Below, in pieces: positions 1-13,500 of a DNA stretch of 64,000 bases. Origin of the DNA: Aplysia californica (taxonomy: Eukaryota > Mollusca > Gastropoda > Aplysiida > Aplysiidae); NCBI RefSeq assembly GCF_000002075.1, contig NW_004797636.1, positions 310,799 through 374,798 on the forward strand. The letters are read 5' to 3'. Numbering within the stretch: position 1 is the stretch's first letter; each line of letters opens with the position of its first letter. The position numbers and the translations under genes were made by a program. The notes under the pieces were generated by a model, which saw only the letters and a list, made by a program, of their open reading frames with translations, was not told the DNA's origin and did not search any database.

Positions 1-40
1 CGTGCGTGCGTGCGTGCGTGTGTGTGTGTGTGTGTGCGTG
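1..40. repeat. (GT)n / (GC)n microsatellite
   Basis: GTGC and GT dinucleotide repeats at the window's left edge. Confidence 0.95.
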
Positions 41-738
41 TGAACGCCCGGGTGGGTGGGATTTTTGTGACCTACTCTATATCCTTCTTGCCTGATATAT
101 ATTATTGCCTAATTAAAAGGGGGATAGTAGTGTTTTTGGATTTTGGAATTGTAAAAACAACAACAATAACAACAACAAAACCCCAACAAACAAACAAAAC
201 TCATCTTCCAAAACAGACAAACAAGCAAACAACCCCCCCCCCCCCCACAACAACAACAACAACAACAACAACAATAAAGAAAAATCAGAAGGGTTTCACA
301 AGCCCATTTCGTACCGTGAAGCACATGAATGGACAATAATAATTATTCATTGCGATGTTTATACAATAAAAAATTTTTTTTAAAAACATTAACATGTCTT
401 ACAGGCGGTGCGCTCACACCGATATCACGTACCTCCAATAGGTAAAAGTAGATTACATGCGTGGCATTATAATATATCCCAAAATACACACAGACGATTA
501 GTAGATGGAGAACACAGTTCTATAATTTTGTGAATTCGTCAAGCTTACGTTTTGCTATTATTGAAATCTAATTATTATGGTCATTTACGAATATTTGCCC
601 CCGAGGCGGTGCTCTCGTGACCCGCTATATCCGGGGTGCCTTGATAGTCGAAGCAGACTTTGTGCTGTTGACATCCACCCATTGGCTCTCATATGACATT
701 ATGCAGTTGCGAACCCCGTAAAACATCTACTAAATAAA

Positions 739-739
739 T

Positions 740-788
<49 letters not shown>
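739..788. repeat. (CAA)n microsatellite
   Basis: About 16 CAA units, following the shared tail module of an old SINE (684-735). Confidence 0.95.
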
Positions 789-931
789 GTTACGAGAATT
801 ATCACACATTACACGTGAAGAGGCAATGTTTAGTCTGGGTTCAACGCTCTACTGGGCACTATTGGAGGACAAAATATAATATTGTATGACGAAACCATTA
901 ATTAATTTCGAACACTGATTGTAGCGAGCTG

Positions 932-1139
932 GAGGCATGCCAACTTTTGCAAAACGCAATCAGGGACACTGAAGTTATACCATCAGATTACGTACATGTA
1001 TAGATCTAGGTGTAGCAACGAACAAAATTGCATCTAGTGGGATTGATTTTGGTGTAGTGTATTGTGTGACAAGGCTCTCAAATTCCTGATTGCCGAATCC
1101 GGGACATCCTGGAAAATTCGCAACAGTTGGCAAGCCTGA
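932..1139. mobile_element. MITE family B, copy 1
   Basis: Inverted ends GAGGCATGCCAAC and GTTGGCAAGCCT, with internal TGTGTGACAAGGCTCTCAAA and TTCCTGATTGCCGAATCC shared with 22172-22356. Confidence 0.6.
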
Positions 1140-1140
1140 T

Positions 1141-2530
1141 TAGTTAAAGGATAAAATATTAGACCAAGGTGATGGTAGTTGTTTTCCCGTTAACCCCCCC
1201 CCCCCCCCCCCCAAACACACACACACACCAAATAAAAATAAATTAAACTAGCACAGACAATAAGATATGAATATTATGGTTGTTTTCATAAGAAATCATC
1301 CAAAGTCAACGACTTTTGAAATACATTTACAAAAAATGTGGAAAGTACAGTTCATAATTTATCATAGTCATTTAATTGGTTTAACGCCCCTTTCAACACT
1401 GTAGGGTTATTTAAGAGGTGGGACCTCATGATTCAAAGTCCATTTTCGATAGTACCGAGCAAAATGAGTGGGGAGCTTTTCAAATCTCCTCCAAACAACC
1501 CAAGTAAGGGATTCGAAGCAGGGCCATCCGCCCCGTTGTCCACCACGATGCCAACCGAGCCAACAGAGCGCCTAGCCTAAAGTAATAATTTATAGGAAAT
1601 ACACGCTCGCATTGTGTCTATTTGATTGATTCCAAAGTGAGTGTCAAAGTGTAACTAAACGGAAAGATGCCAGTGCCTTCAGGAAGATACATGTCAGTCG
1701 CCATTTATATATAACTCTTAAAATCATTGTAGATAAACATTTGTGGACACGCATGTCCGACACAGTAATCAACTGTACAAATGACCACTTTCTACTTTTA
1801 AAAAAGCGTTAAAAAACACTAACAAAAACAAAACAATTACATGTATTATAATAGACTATGGGCTACTGGAACCCCCCTGGGGATTTTTGCTCACTATGAT
1901 TTTCTGCAAGAGCACACTTCGGACTATGCACAAAAAAAGTTTGCAACAAAATGTTGGCAATCTGCGGAGTTATTGCCCCTGAATTGTCGAAAATTGAGAA
2001 AATTAACGTTTTTAAAAAAATGCACTATTTTAGTTGGTATTCTGATTTTCTTTTAATTGAGACGAAAGTTGGTGCTGTAAGTTAAAGAAAAACAGTTATA
2101 CTGAACATTTTGGGGTAGTTATTTACATAGCTTATAGAAGAAAAAAATGTTGAAAGTCCGTTTTCTCTAAAAATTGATAACAGCCGCACAAAGTGAGCGC
2201 AATATACTCCCTGCTGGGTATTACTACAACGAAGGAAAAGCTACACGTGCAAAACATTTAGTTCAACAGAAAATCAGTACAATGCAGAGTTACAGACAGG
2301 CCTTAGCAATGCAGATACATGTAGATATTGGCTATATATGTGAACATTATGTATTATAATACTGAGTTGTTTCGTACAAAGATATTTATATTTATAATTA
2401 TTTTGAGAAAAAGATCATAGCATCTAGAAATTGACTTGCATAGGGCATATGTAACAGAAGTGAGTTGCTTGGGTGCTAGTTATCCAAATTTTATATTGTA
2501 AATCAGTTGGTGTTGTATGTAAAGTCTTAT
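1141..2530. other. Left-flank DNA without recognised genes
   Basis: Contains a poly-C tract (about 1193-1212), the SINE relic at 1370-1580, and AT-rich DNA. The open frame at 1841-2056 has no recognisable motif. Confidence 0.5.
1370..1580 (-). mobile_element. SINE relic (AACACTGTA..GGTTATTT family), copy 1
   Basis: TTCAACACTGTAGGGTTATT, GGGACCTCATGATTCAAAGT and GGGATTCGAAGCAGGGCCAT then CACGATGCCAACCGAGCC. The last part is a complemented tRNA head. Related copies lie at 18700-18990 and, more diverged, 43160-43400. Confidence 0.55.
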
Positions 2531-2544
2531 TTTGATGCTTTCTT

Positions 2545-3941
2545 CTATGTCATCAGTTCATCTTCACTACTGTCACTTCCAGAATCTGAAATCTCATCTT
2601 CTTCATCACAGTCACAGGTATCATAATAGAGGAGATGGTTTTCATCTTTGTCTTCTTCTTGTTCTGTATCTGATCCTGACAAAATATCAACCAATTGTTG
2701 AGGGACCAAGTCTTTGCACCACTCCACTGAGAGCACTCCACCGTTATCTCTCTTCCAACCATGATCTTGCGGATCAGGTGCATTTGTATTAATGGTTGAG
2801 CCAGATGTGCTTGCTACCATATTTAAAGATTAATACTATTAATAGTTTACGCTTAGGGTGTGCAGCTTCAGGGCTTTTCTCGCATGGTATCAAATCCATC
2901 AAAGCATGACAGTAAGCTTTGACCTTTTGTTATGTACTTTAGTCTTACAAGGTCATGACGAAACTTGTTTGTGCTAGAGTAAGCTGGTTTTCCGTACAGG
3001 TGACAAACAAACTTTTCCAGATTGGAAAACAGTTCTGAAGAAACAGTTTCAGATGTTCCTAGCTCCTTGAATGAAACAGCAAACTCTGGGTGCTTGTGGA
3101 GAATGGTGAGCGGCTTCACCTTTCCTTTCTGGACAAAAACGCTAGTCTCCTTTCATCCAAAGAAGGCATGGAGTCCAAGAATAGAATCCTGTAAATGTGT
3201 TTCCATTTTATAACAGAGAGTCTGAATGTGTATACATCTTCTTTTTTTTCCAACCCCTGGGTCAAAATTAAAACTGTGAGGGAAATGTTGAACAAATGCA
3301 ATCATCAGTAGAAAGACATCAAGGTCTGGGGACCGCATAATGATAACTGTGTTTGGAGTAGCAATATTCTGATCAGAGAAGACGGCATGCACGATCAGTA
3401 ATATGTCTGCTTTCTCGCTGCTGGAGGATAACTCAGGAACAGGTCTTGAGTCTGTAGTCTTTCCATCACTGCTACCGAGGACAAAGCACTGTTGGTCACT
3501 TGCAAAGTATATTTCTCTGTTCAGCAACATCATTGCATAACAATCTTGTTGCCATACATAAAGTAAGAAGTGTGTCAGTTGCCTTTTGTTTTAATTATTC
3601 ATGGAACACTTTGAAATCGTTGATACTCTGTTTGTTATCAAGGTGAGTTCCACCTTAGAATTGATGAAACATGGGTCAAGCTGGGTTTTTTGGGAATGCG
3701 GATTGATCTTTTTTTTTGTTCTGTCAACCTCTGGTGTTGGCAGGGGAATGTATGGCTGCTCTTTGATTTCTTGTATGACTAGTCTATGAGTTGAATGTGT
3801 GGTTCCAGCTCCTGATAAAGTTTCCTCATTCAAGTCAAAATTGTCCCAACAGAAGTGAGTGATGAGGTTGTTGTCAGGCATGATGGATGGGGGCAAACTA
3901 CCCGAAGAAACCTGTGTACTGTCAAACATGGGCCACTCCAT
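2545..3941 (-). pseudogene. Broken copy of a repeated protein family (WDN..EETL / SPDLDVF / LHAFFG motifs)
   Basis: Four consecutive minus-strand open segments (3941-3591, 3533-3153, 3119-2868, 2820-2545) carry motifs in the order of a multi-copy protein family I recall from mollusc and cnidarian genomes. They are FCWDNFDLNEETLSGAGTTH, then VIIMRSPDLDVFLLM (PIN/FEN-like acidic motif), then ILGLHAFFG, then LEKFVCHLYG, then DHGWKRDNGGVLSVEW and a Ser/Asp/Glu-rich end. The copy is interrupted by several breaks. The family's biochemical role is unknown to me; transposon origin is likely because of its copy number. Confidence 0.6.
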
Positions 3942-3989
3942 AAGCAGTCACATGCTTTGATTAAGTAAGCTTAAAGTGAGACTGGAAGA

Positions 3990-4113
<124 letters not shown>

Positions 4114-4311
4114 ATATAATCATTTTATGTTGATTTCGGGATATTTTTAAAACTCTTTTTTTCAACATGTCATAAAATCAAATTGTGCCATTTTCTTTGA
4201 AAAGAATAGCATTAGCAGTGGACTTTTTAGACAGCGAGTCTCTGATTCAATATTTAAAAAAAAATATGTTAATCAATGAAAATTGCAAATTGATAATAGT
4301 TTAGTCCTGTA

Positions 4312-5190
4312 GAGGATAGGTGGACTCTGGGGTCTGCAGAGCGAAATACTAGGTTTTAGGATGTGAACCCCGGAGTCACCATAGCGAAATAAGGTTTGGT
4401 TTAAGTAAGGATTGGTGGACCCCGGGGGTCAACGTAGTGATAAATAAGCAGGTTTAAGGTGGTCTACCTAGCGAAATACTAGGTTTTAGGACAGGTGAAC
4501 CCCGGGGTCACCGTAGTGAAACAAGTAGGTTTCTTTAAAGATTGGTGGACCCCGGGGTCAGCGTAGTGAAATAAGTAAGGTTAATTTTAAAAGGATTGGT
4601 GGACCCCGAAGTCACCATAACCGTAGAGGAATTAGAAGGTTTAATTAAGGATTGGTGGACCCCCGGGACACCTTGATTAAACCTACTTATTTTACTACGG
4701 TGACCACAGGTTCCACCTATTCTAAAAACCTAACTAGTATTTCGTTAGGTAGACCCTGGGGTCCACCTTAAACCTACTTATTTCAATACGTTGACTCCAG
4801 GGTCCACCAATCCTTAAAATTAAACCTAGATCTACATGTACTTATTTCACTACATTGACCCCAGGGTCCACCAATCCTTAATTAAACCTAGATCTACTGA
4901 TTTCACTACGTTGACCCCGGGGTCCACCAATCCTTAATTAAACCTATATCTACTTATAATTTCGCTACGTTGACCACGGGCTCCACCAGTCCTACTATAA
5001 AATAAACTGAGATCTACTTATTTCACTATGTTGACCCCGGGGTCCACCGATCCTTAGTTAAACCTAGATCTACTACTTATTTCACTACGCTGACTCCGGG
5101 GTTCACATCCTAAAACCTAGCATTTTGTTAGGTAGACCCCGGGGTCCACCTATCCTTTTGGCTAGATAGACCCCGTAGTCCGCCTATCCA
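4312..5190. repeat. Fold-back element: inverted arms built of tandem GACCCCGGGGTC units
   Basis: The left arm (4312-~4670) repeats units of about 60-75 bp containing GGTGGACCCCGGGGTC then GTGAAATAAGTAGGTTTAA. The right arm (~4680-5190) holds the same units as reverse complement, GACCCCGGGGTCCACC. Outer ends GAGGATAGGTGGACTCTGGG and CCCGGGGTCCACCTATCC face each other. Each unit also carries its own 12-bp palindrome. Non-coding. Confidence 0.85.
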
Positions 5191-5821
5191 CTTTTTTAAT
5201 AATAACTGAAAACAATACATGCCAGTTGTCATGAATAGTGAAGAAAATTGCGGGGGAAAAAAGACAATGAGGTAGACTATAATTTGTCCAAAAAATTGCA
5301 AGTGCAAGTGAAGATCATAAAATAATTTTGTTATTTTCTGGTCATCTTTCCCGGTTTATAAAAAGATTCCAGTGGGCCTACTACTAGATCTATGTATCTA
5401 AAGAACATTTTGCTTGCCTTTATTAGCTTTTTTCATGTACATGAAAGCATAGAATATATAGTTTCACACATATATATGCACAATACTTTGAAAAAGAAAG
5501 ATAAGGTCATTGTTGTTGTTTGTTTTTTTTACGGAATCCGTTTTACGTTGAGAAAAGCGGTAAAAACAAGTTAAAAAATTTTAAGAATGCCCATAATATT
5601 AGTATTAGGAATCCGAAATTACTACCTAGTTGGCTTACTCTTTAATAACCATGTGCAGTTAAGAAAAAAAAAGACAATGATATAGGATTTATCTAAATAT
5701 GACCATTAGCAATAAAGATGTTGCCCATTTTGTCCAATTATCCTTGCAGGTAAAATCACCCTGCACTGTACCTCAATAAGCACAAAAGGAATATTTCTGT
5801 GACTTTGTATGATAAAGGTGA

Positions 5822-5933
5822 GGCCTAAATAAGGTAAGGGAGGGGGGTTTACCTTATTTAGGCCACCTGTGGCCTAAATAAAGTAAGGGAGGGGGGTTTA
5901 CCTTATTTAGGCCATATGTGGCCTAAATAAGGT
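5822..5933. repeat. Double hairpin, GGCCTAAATAAGGTAA palindrome repeated in tandem
   Basis: 5822-5864 and 5871-5913 each consist of GGCCTAAATAAGGTAA or a near match, a GGGAGGGGGG loop, and TTACCTTATTTAGGCC. A third half-arm GGCCTAAATAAGGT follows at 5920-5933. Strong potential to form a cruciform. Confidence 0.9.
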
Positions 5934-5975
5934 CACCCAACACCTTAACCTCTTGGCCACGAGAGCCCCCTGACC
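5930..5975 (-). mobile_element. tRNA-SINE head fragment
   Basis: CACCTTAACCTCTTGGCCAC then GAGAGCCCCC on the plus strand is the 5' end of the long tRNA-SINE, without its body. It adjoins the double hairpin at 5822-5933. Confidence 0.6.
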
Positions 5976-6019
5976 GTCTTAGACAGTTTCAACTAAATGC
6001 ATGTGTATATATGATTATG

Positions 6020-6094
6020 TGTGTACGTGTGCGTATGTGTGTGTGCGTGTGTGTGTGTGTGTGTGAGTGCATGTGTGTGTGTGTGTGTGTGTGA
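6020..6094. repeat. (GT)n microsatellite
   Basis: Interrupted GT dinucleotide repeat; it produces spurious Cys-Val and His-Thr open frames on both strands. Confidence 0.97.
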
Positions 6095-6194
6095 TACATG
6101 TACAATATTTATCAATGTACATTCGATTTTCTCAATGAAAATTTCAGGTCCCCTGCCATCCAGGCAGACGTCAGGCATTCTCTTTTCTTTTTTT

Positions 6195-6665
6195 TTTTTT
6201 TACAAAGTTTTAGTAGAGTTTTTACGGCGCTCGCAACTGCATTAAGGTTATATGAACGCCAAGGGGAGGATGTCAACAGAGAAGTCCAACACGGAATCAG
6301 GCTTACTCTGCTCACCTCTCTAGCTTCAACAGCACAAAGTCAGCTTTGAGTATCAAGGCACCCCGGAAACAGCGGGTCACAATAAAAGTGACAAACATAC
6401 AAAAGGGGTAAAATGACGAAGTAAGGATTAGGAAAGAAAAAGTAGTAATTCCCCATATGCAGTCCAGGCACATTTATGGGAATGGCCTTTGGGAATGGCC
6501 TAAAGACACTCCAGTCAGTAGCAGCACCGATATGCAGTTCAGGCACAGTTATGAGCATGACATTGGTGAATTGTGAATTAGCCCATTTACAATTCTACTG
6601 AGCATAAAAGCATGTTAATGTCCTTCCTTTGGGAATGGCCTAAAGACATTTCAGTCAGTAGCAAC
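6195..6665 (+). mobile_element. Repeat family Y, copy 1
   Basis: Begins with the GTTTTTACGGCGCTCGCAAC module, then AAGGGGAGGATGTCAACAGA, TCAAGGCACCCCGGAAACAG, AGCATGACATTGGTGAATTG and GAATGGCCTAAAGACATTTC. Aligns along its length with 33525-33920. It contains an internal repetition of GGGAATGGCCTAAAGACA. Confidence 0.8.
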
Positions 6666-6715
6666 GCCCCGAGATTCTGCTCATGATTTTAACGAATACC
6701 AGTTTTTTCGTCACC

Positions 6716-7131
6716 CGATCATTTCGTCACACCGGTGCAGTCAAGACGCCATGTCCCACCCCAAATCCACAAGGTTGAATGGAGACGGTCATTTTCACTT
6801 GTCACACACTTGCAAACATCAAACCAGACATTGTTTTTGCCTTATATTTAAACTATTGTTCAACTATGGAATAGTTTAGTAGACCAAGATTTATATACTA
6901 CATGTACATTAATAATCTAACTTTTAAAAAAGCTTTAGGCTGAAATTATTTAAAAACAAGAGGGCACGTCCAAACAATTACGTGCTTGAATTGGTGGATT
7001 TAGGAAAAAAAAGACTGCTGACGCTGATCCTACAAAACTGCTAGCATATAACAATGTTGAAGAGATATGCGAAGTCATTTCGTCACACATAATTGGGATG
7101 TGACGAGATGACCGTGTGACGAAATGACCGG
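6716..7131. mobile_element. MITE with TCATTTCGTCACAC ends
   Basis: Left end GATCATTTCGTCACACCGGT; right end ACCGTGTGACGAAATGACCG. They are inverted complements over about 20 bp. A second internal TCATTTCGTCACAC lies at 7075-7090. Confidence 0.7.
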
Positions 7132-7329
7132 TTACCATTTCAACATACCGTTTCAGTGGTACAGAGTGTAGATTAGCCTTGGTAACGGGTTTTTGTCTGA
7201 GCAGTTCGAGCAACATGCTCACAGCACCATCGAGTTTTCCTAAATTTACGATGGATTTTTCTCTCTACATATTTTATTATACGTGTTTTCTGTTCCCATC
7301 GACAACGTTTTAGATCATTCATGAGGCGG

Positions 7330-7500
7330 GCTTCGACCCTGCCCGTCAGGACCAACCCGGGCTGAGAGGGATACGACGTACAAGCTGAGATTCTCGATAA
7401 AAATTCTCTCCACATGGGAATCGAACTCTGTTTTTTTTGGGGTGCTACGGCAAAGCACTTATTGTGAATTAACTGCTACACCACAGACACCGGTACACTG
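7330..7500 (-). mobile_element. tRNA-like SINE relic
   Basis: On the minus strand: GGTGTCTGTGGTGTAGCAGT with A-box-like TGGTGTAGCAGTTAA, and AGAGTTCGATTCCCATG as B-box, followed by AGAGAATTTTTATCG. Diverged. Confidence 0.55.
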
Positions 7501-10500
7501 GAAATGGCGGGGACTAACTTTATTTGGAGTCAAAACGAGCACTTCGGCATGCCATATAGAAACTTTACTTCATGGTTAAGTCCCCCCCGCCAAAAATAAA
7601 AAATGAAAATGATGATGCAGAGAATTAAATAGTGGTATTTAGATACATAGCGGCCAAACAATGTAAGTCATGCCTGGCTATCAGAATAAGAGCCACTTTC
7701 CCAGACTCCCAGAAAGTTACCATATTATTATGGTGGTCAATGCAATCAATCACAATCCTACGAAAACAAACTGGACCAATCACAAGACAGAGATTTCCAA
7801 GTGCGTTTTTAATTCCTCTTCATATTCAAGTATCTAGTATAAAAAAATAAATTTAAAGCAACACAAAGAACAAAGACGGACAAATACACAGATACAACAA
7901 TGCAAATAGAGTACCTTAAATAAAGACCCCACACACCATCATTACAATTGTGTACACATACAAGAATTACAGAAGGAGAGAAGGATGAATAATAATATAG
8001 CTAATCAATGACCAGCGTGTGATCTGAAACACTGGAAACATGGAGAGACTTTGCTCTAGGCGCTCAAAAAATCTATGTTCATGCTTTCAAGCGAGGGGGA
8101 ATAATGAGTCGTCATTGAAACAATAAAAGCTGCGACAAGTGTCTCACTACAGGTACATGTACTCATAACGGAGCTCCGGAAAATTGGCCTTTGACTTTTT
8201 CCTCAATGATTTTAACAGCTATAAGTTATAAGCCAAGAGGACAAAAATGTCAAGTCCATGACAACATTCAGGGATGAACGTAAAGCCATCTCAAATGTCT
8301 AGACAGAACACAGCAGAGAGACAAAACCCATTAATTTCAACATGTTAAAAATTATGTTTGTTCCATTAACATTGTTAAGCTGTTTTCCAAAATGCACACA
8401 TCAATAATTTTGGTATGCTACCTTCTCTTGAGATGTTTCCTCAGACCAAGTACAGTGAACTGTGAAAGTCACATGACTTCTCCCACAGACTGAGACATTT
8501 TACATAGTTACTTTTTTGATATAGTTATACTTGTGATTATATATATATATATATAACAAAACGAAAGGCAAAAAAGCATTTAAAAAACCCAAACAGTTTG
8601 AACAAGTGTGAAAACTTGGACAAGAAAGTAAGAGAACAATGACTATCTATGTTTATTACAACATTTTAAAGATAAAAATCTGTCAGCTGAGTTCCTACAG
8701 CGACAAAATTACAAACACTGTCAAAGTCGTTGACAAAATGGTAGCCAGTATATCAAAATCCCTGTAAATTTTATAATTTAATATTCTCTTTAATATTCTC
8801 GACCTTTTCAACATTTGATGTCGCGGAACAAAACAATAACATGGTGTTCGTAGACTTGTGATTAGCTACCTGACTCACAATCCTGAATTTGCAAGATTGG
8901 GGGTTCGAGGTCTGGCTTGTTCAGAGACTGTGTCCTTGGGAAAGACACTTTACACGAATTTTGCCATTAGTTTCAGTTCCATCAGAGATGGATCTTAAAT
9001 TTGGAAGTACAGCCTCTTAATCTTATATATAACTTTACAGTGTTGCATGGGGCATTAAACCTGTACAATTTCACACCACTTTCACACAATCCAATGTTTG
9101 AAAAATAAACCTTATTTTCTTCTCGTCTTTGTCAAGGGTTTGATTACACCATTGACTATCACCCCCTCCTCCCCCCCCAAAAAAAACAGGTTGTCCACTG
9201 CACGTCATAAGTATCGGTTTTGTAAAGTAAAGCAGCATTTCAGGAACTTTGGGGGTTAGAATGAAAACCACAGGCTGACAACGTATTAGTATCATATTAG
9301 ATAGTCTGAAGACAGCGCTAGCAGTGACACTCAAGTCTGACTCCATGTCTTTTGTACAGAGTGACTTGTAGATGTAGCGTACAGGGAAGCCAACGTTTAA
9401 CAAGAAATATTGCCTTACTCACCTGCTATGAGCCACATCAATACACATTTGCAGCAAAAAATTGCTAGGAAAGACAATGACCCATAGAAGCAGTAGCCTA
9501 CAAAGACAGAGAGTTGACAATTATCTGGAGGCACTGGAAAAACACCAAGGAAAGAAAAATGAAGCAAAAAACTAATTCTCAGATATAATAACGAAGGCTT
9601 TTGAAATTTGAGGATTTTGCAGAATGTCAAGTCTCAAAATATTTTTCAGTTTTCTGTTGAGGGTTTTGGAAAGGTAAGTTCTGAAAAATGATTTGCATTG
9701 AGAACTCATATTTTGACCAGAGACCTGAAATGGGTCCACCTTTATCAGTGAGTTTTTTTTTACCCCTGGTGTTCCTTGCCTCATCACACAAATGACTTAG
9801 CAAAGAAAACATGTTGCAGAGAGCTACATCACTAGTACATTCTGACAGCATGGACGTGCATTGCTCCAGCAGTTTTGGACAATAAGGAACACCGAGAATC
9901 AGAGGAAAAAGTCTTGAGGGTTCTGTACACTACTGATATGAAAACGCTGAAGAAAAAGGTTCTTGAGGAGAATTCAGACCTTTAACATTAGATCAGTAAA
10001 GTGTCCCAAACCAAAATGGCATTGGTGGACGGTACACATACAACAAACAGGCAGAACAGAGCACGATGAAAGCTGTGTGCAATTTCACCTGACGGGACAA
10101 AAATCGGAACTTGTAGTAAAAACTTACATCAAACAGGGAGCTGGTCAACTGAACACAACATGGGGCTTAATCATGAGGATGGACTTTTCTGAGGCTGCAT
10201 TACCGTAGTGCTTTATGAGATAAAGTATCAAATTACATGTTAGTGATCACAATCTTCTGTTGATGTGTAATAACAGATTCAATAATGGCTTAGAACAAAA
10301 TCGAATGGATCCACCATGGCATTCCTTACACAATGGCCTTGCATCACATCGTACAATTGTGCAAATTATATATGCCAACAAGCCTTCAAATAAAAATTAT
10401 AAAAAAAACAAACAAACAAACAAAAAAGATTACAACCAAAAGTCAGGTAACAGATACTGTATGTCAGAGAAGATCAGAATCAAATGGAAATTCTGTGAGG

Positions 10501-13500
10501 ACACAAACAGGGAAAAAATCAGGGACATAATTATTTCAAGATTTTGTCATATTCATCCAGGTCTGAAGTTTCAAAGATATCACCTGCTTGAAAGAGATGG
10601 GACAAAAAATCTCGATGGAATGTACACAAAACATCATTAAAATCTCAAATCACGTTTCTCTTGCCTCACATTCATAACTTGTTTCAAAACGATTTTGTAA
10701 AGGCATTCAAAAGGTTTGAAAATTTACACACAGCCATGCATGCATTCACAACAAACATGCAAGAAGAAGAAGCCTGCCCTTGACAAAGATTCATTGTACA
10801 CATCTTACACCTCCTATCAAAAACAATTTAGATAATTTAGGAGGCGTGTTGCTTCACCCCTGCCTTTAAGGGGAAATCTGGGACTTGTAATGTTTAGGAC
10901 ACTTCATCCTAGCCAGCTGAGAAATGGGCACACTATAATAAAAGGGTCCCTACACAGGATTGAGCTACTGTGGAGTCTGATTAAAACGAAATCTGCTGAA
11001 CTGCCGAATTTTCTTTGGTTTAGTTTAGTTTTCAGATTAGAAAGGCTGCTCAAATAGAAGGGGAAAAAATGATTTTTAATTTTTTCCGGTTGACCGTTGT
11101 TTTCAAATGAAACATGCTCCGTTTACGAGGACTTGACTGTATTGTGTGTGCTGGATGGAGAGTCTGCTAGTTTCATCACTTAAGCCAGACAGAGTTGACA
11201 GATTCACAGACAAATATTAAGAATTCATCTTTACCCAAACTAATATACTTATGCCAAATTTTTTGTTAACAACCACTAGCTGAGCATTCCTGTGAGAAAG
11301 AATGCTGCTCTGATTTCAGTCAAATTTCATACTGATAAAAGACACATTTTCCACCCAGCTTTTCACTAGTCAGAATATTTTTTATCCTGTGTAAGATAAT
11401 ACTTTGATCGCGAGTTTATATTTTGAAATGATGAAATGAACCTTTCATCTTCAGACACACATAGTGTGCACTTGACACTGATGACGGAACCCAAACTTTC
11501 ATGCTCCAATTCTTAACAGCTGTCTAAATGATCTATACTGTGTTGACAGAAGCAGAAAAAACATTTACAATAAATCAGTCATACATATTAAGACAACATG
11601 CAATGATATATGGAGTCAAACAGATAGTACAACAAAGTTCTTTCACAGTATGCCAATGGGACTATACATAGAACTACTGTCAAACCTGCTTTAACAACCA
11701 ACTGTCTAAGACAATCACTTGTACAAACACCCCCCCCCCCACCCTGTGCTTTGATTTTTTTAAATATTATAATGTCACTGCCCAAGAGGTACACCTGTCT
11801 AAGAAAAACATTTTTCTCTTTGACAATAAGCGGCCATCTTGAACAATTTCGACTGCAGTACCACTAACAAGAACATACAGTCTGTTCTTTAGCATATTTG
11901 GCAAAGAATTGTTAACCACATCTAGCAATGTTAACATGATCTGATGATTAAGTTGAAATATATATACACATGAAGGACAACAATTCTCACCATACACATG
12001 AAAAAAACCCCTTTGAAACTGACAGTTGCGGCCCAATGTTACGTACATCAATATGCCAGCAAGTCAAGAGGAAGTCTCACAGAGATGACGCAGGTGACCT
12101 GTCTGTTCAGGAGGTTGAAAACATGGGGCATGAGCTGGAAAAGCAACATGCCTTTGGGTCACATTTATGTTTGTGAAGTGCCCACTAACATACTTAGATG
12201 ACACTTGCATTCAGTACACAAAACAAACAGAAATACTTTGATGAAACATTTTTTAAAATTGAAGGGCACTAATTATGACACCGAATGAGAGGTACCAAAT
12301 ACAACATAACAAAGATGTAGTTCATACAACACATATAGAGAAGTACTTCTATATCATAAAAGCCTTGCTGTCATGTCAACATCTCCTTCATGCCCATACA
12401 TGGAGACGGGAGGCTTGTACAAGACAGCGACGAACATAGCATCAAACAGAACTGATGAAAGCCCATTTAATCAAAGAAATCCCAACACTGTCATGTCATG
12501 AAAGTGTAAATTGTTCAGATGCATAACAAATACACAAACAAGGTTGGAAGGCAAACATTCAATGGTTTGTTAAGCTGTTTATAAATTTTCTCTGTAGGCT
12601 GAAGAAAAATGGGACTAAAGGGAAAATTCACAGACAAAGTAGACAAATCCGACAAGTTTCAAAGCTGGACGTGATACCGAAATATAGTTTTCCTATTCTG
12701 CCTAAATTATTAAGCAGTCTGCTACTGCTTGTCAGGCACAAGATATTATACAAATTTGACTTCTGCATTTGTAATAATCAGAGGCAATATTTTTCAGAAA
12801 CACAATTGGTAAACGATACATTAAAAAGAAAACCAACATTATAACCATGATGTCAGATGCAGACGTTACAAGTCTACCTGTCACTATTACTTGTGTTCAG
12901 GAAGGGATGATAGAATTCCTTCAAAAACATAACAGATCTTGACCCAAACAGAGTATGTGCTGGTCACCATGCAAAATGATTACAAAAAGTAAAAACTCTT
13001 ATAAAAAGTTTCTGAACCCACCAACTTCTTAGTCAAAGACTTACAGTAGGTGACAAATAAGGAACAGTCCACTAAAAACATGAACATGTATTATGGTTCC
13101 TCCTACACCCCACCCCTTTTCCCCCCCTCAATAATAGCCCAAACTTAGACCAAAAAATACAGCCATCTGCAAAATTGAGTATTTTTGTAAAGCAGGAAAA
13201 TATTGTAGGTATTCACAGCAAGTTCTCCACACAATACCTTCTCTCCCTCCACCCACTACACCACATATCAGTTCAAACTAAGCTCAGACCATCTGAAATA
13301 CAGGCAAAAATTTGAGAGACGTGACAAGCTCCCTTGGGGGTCTTGTCAGGGAGGTCTTAAATGAATGTTGAAAGTGAAATCAAATCATAAAGGAAATAAA
13401 GTAAGTGGTGAAACAAAACACAGTTACATCATGGCCCTCTGTTACAATATAATGAACCATATAGGGCTTGACATTTACTGGCTACTAAGTATCATATCTG

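Noticed and set aside
109-339. Cys-rich and Thr-rich open frames on both strands at the left edge
   Set aside because: They come from CAA, CAAA and poly-C simple repeats.
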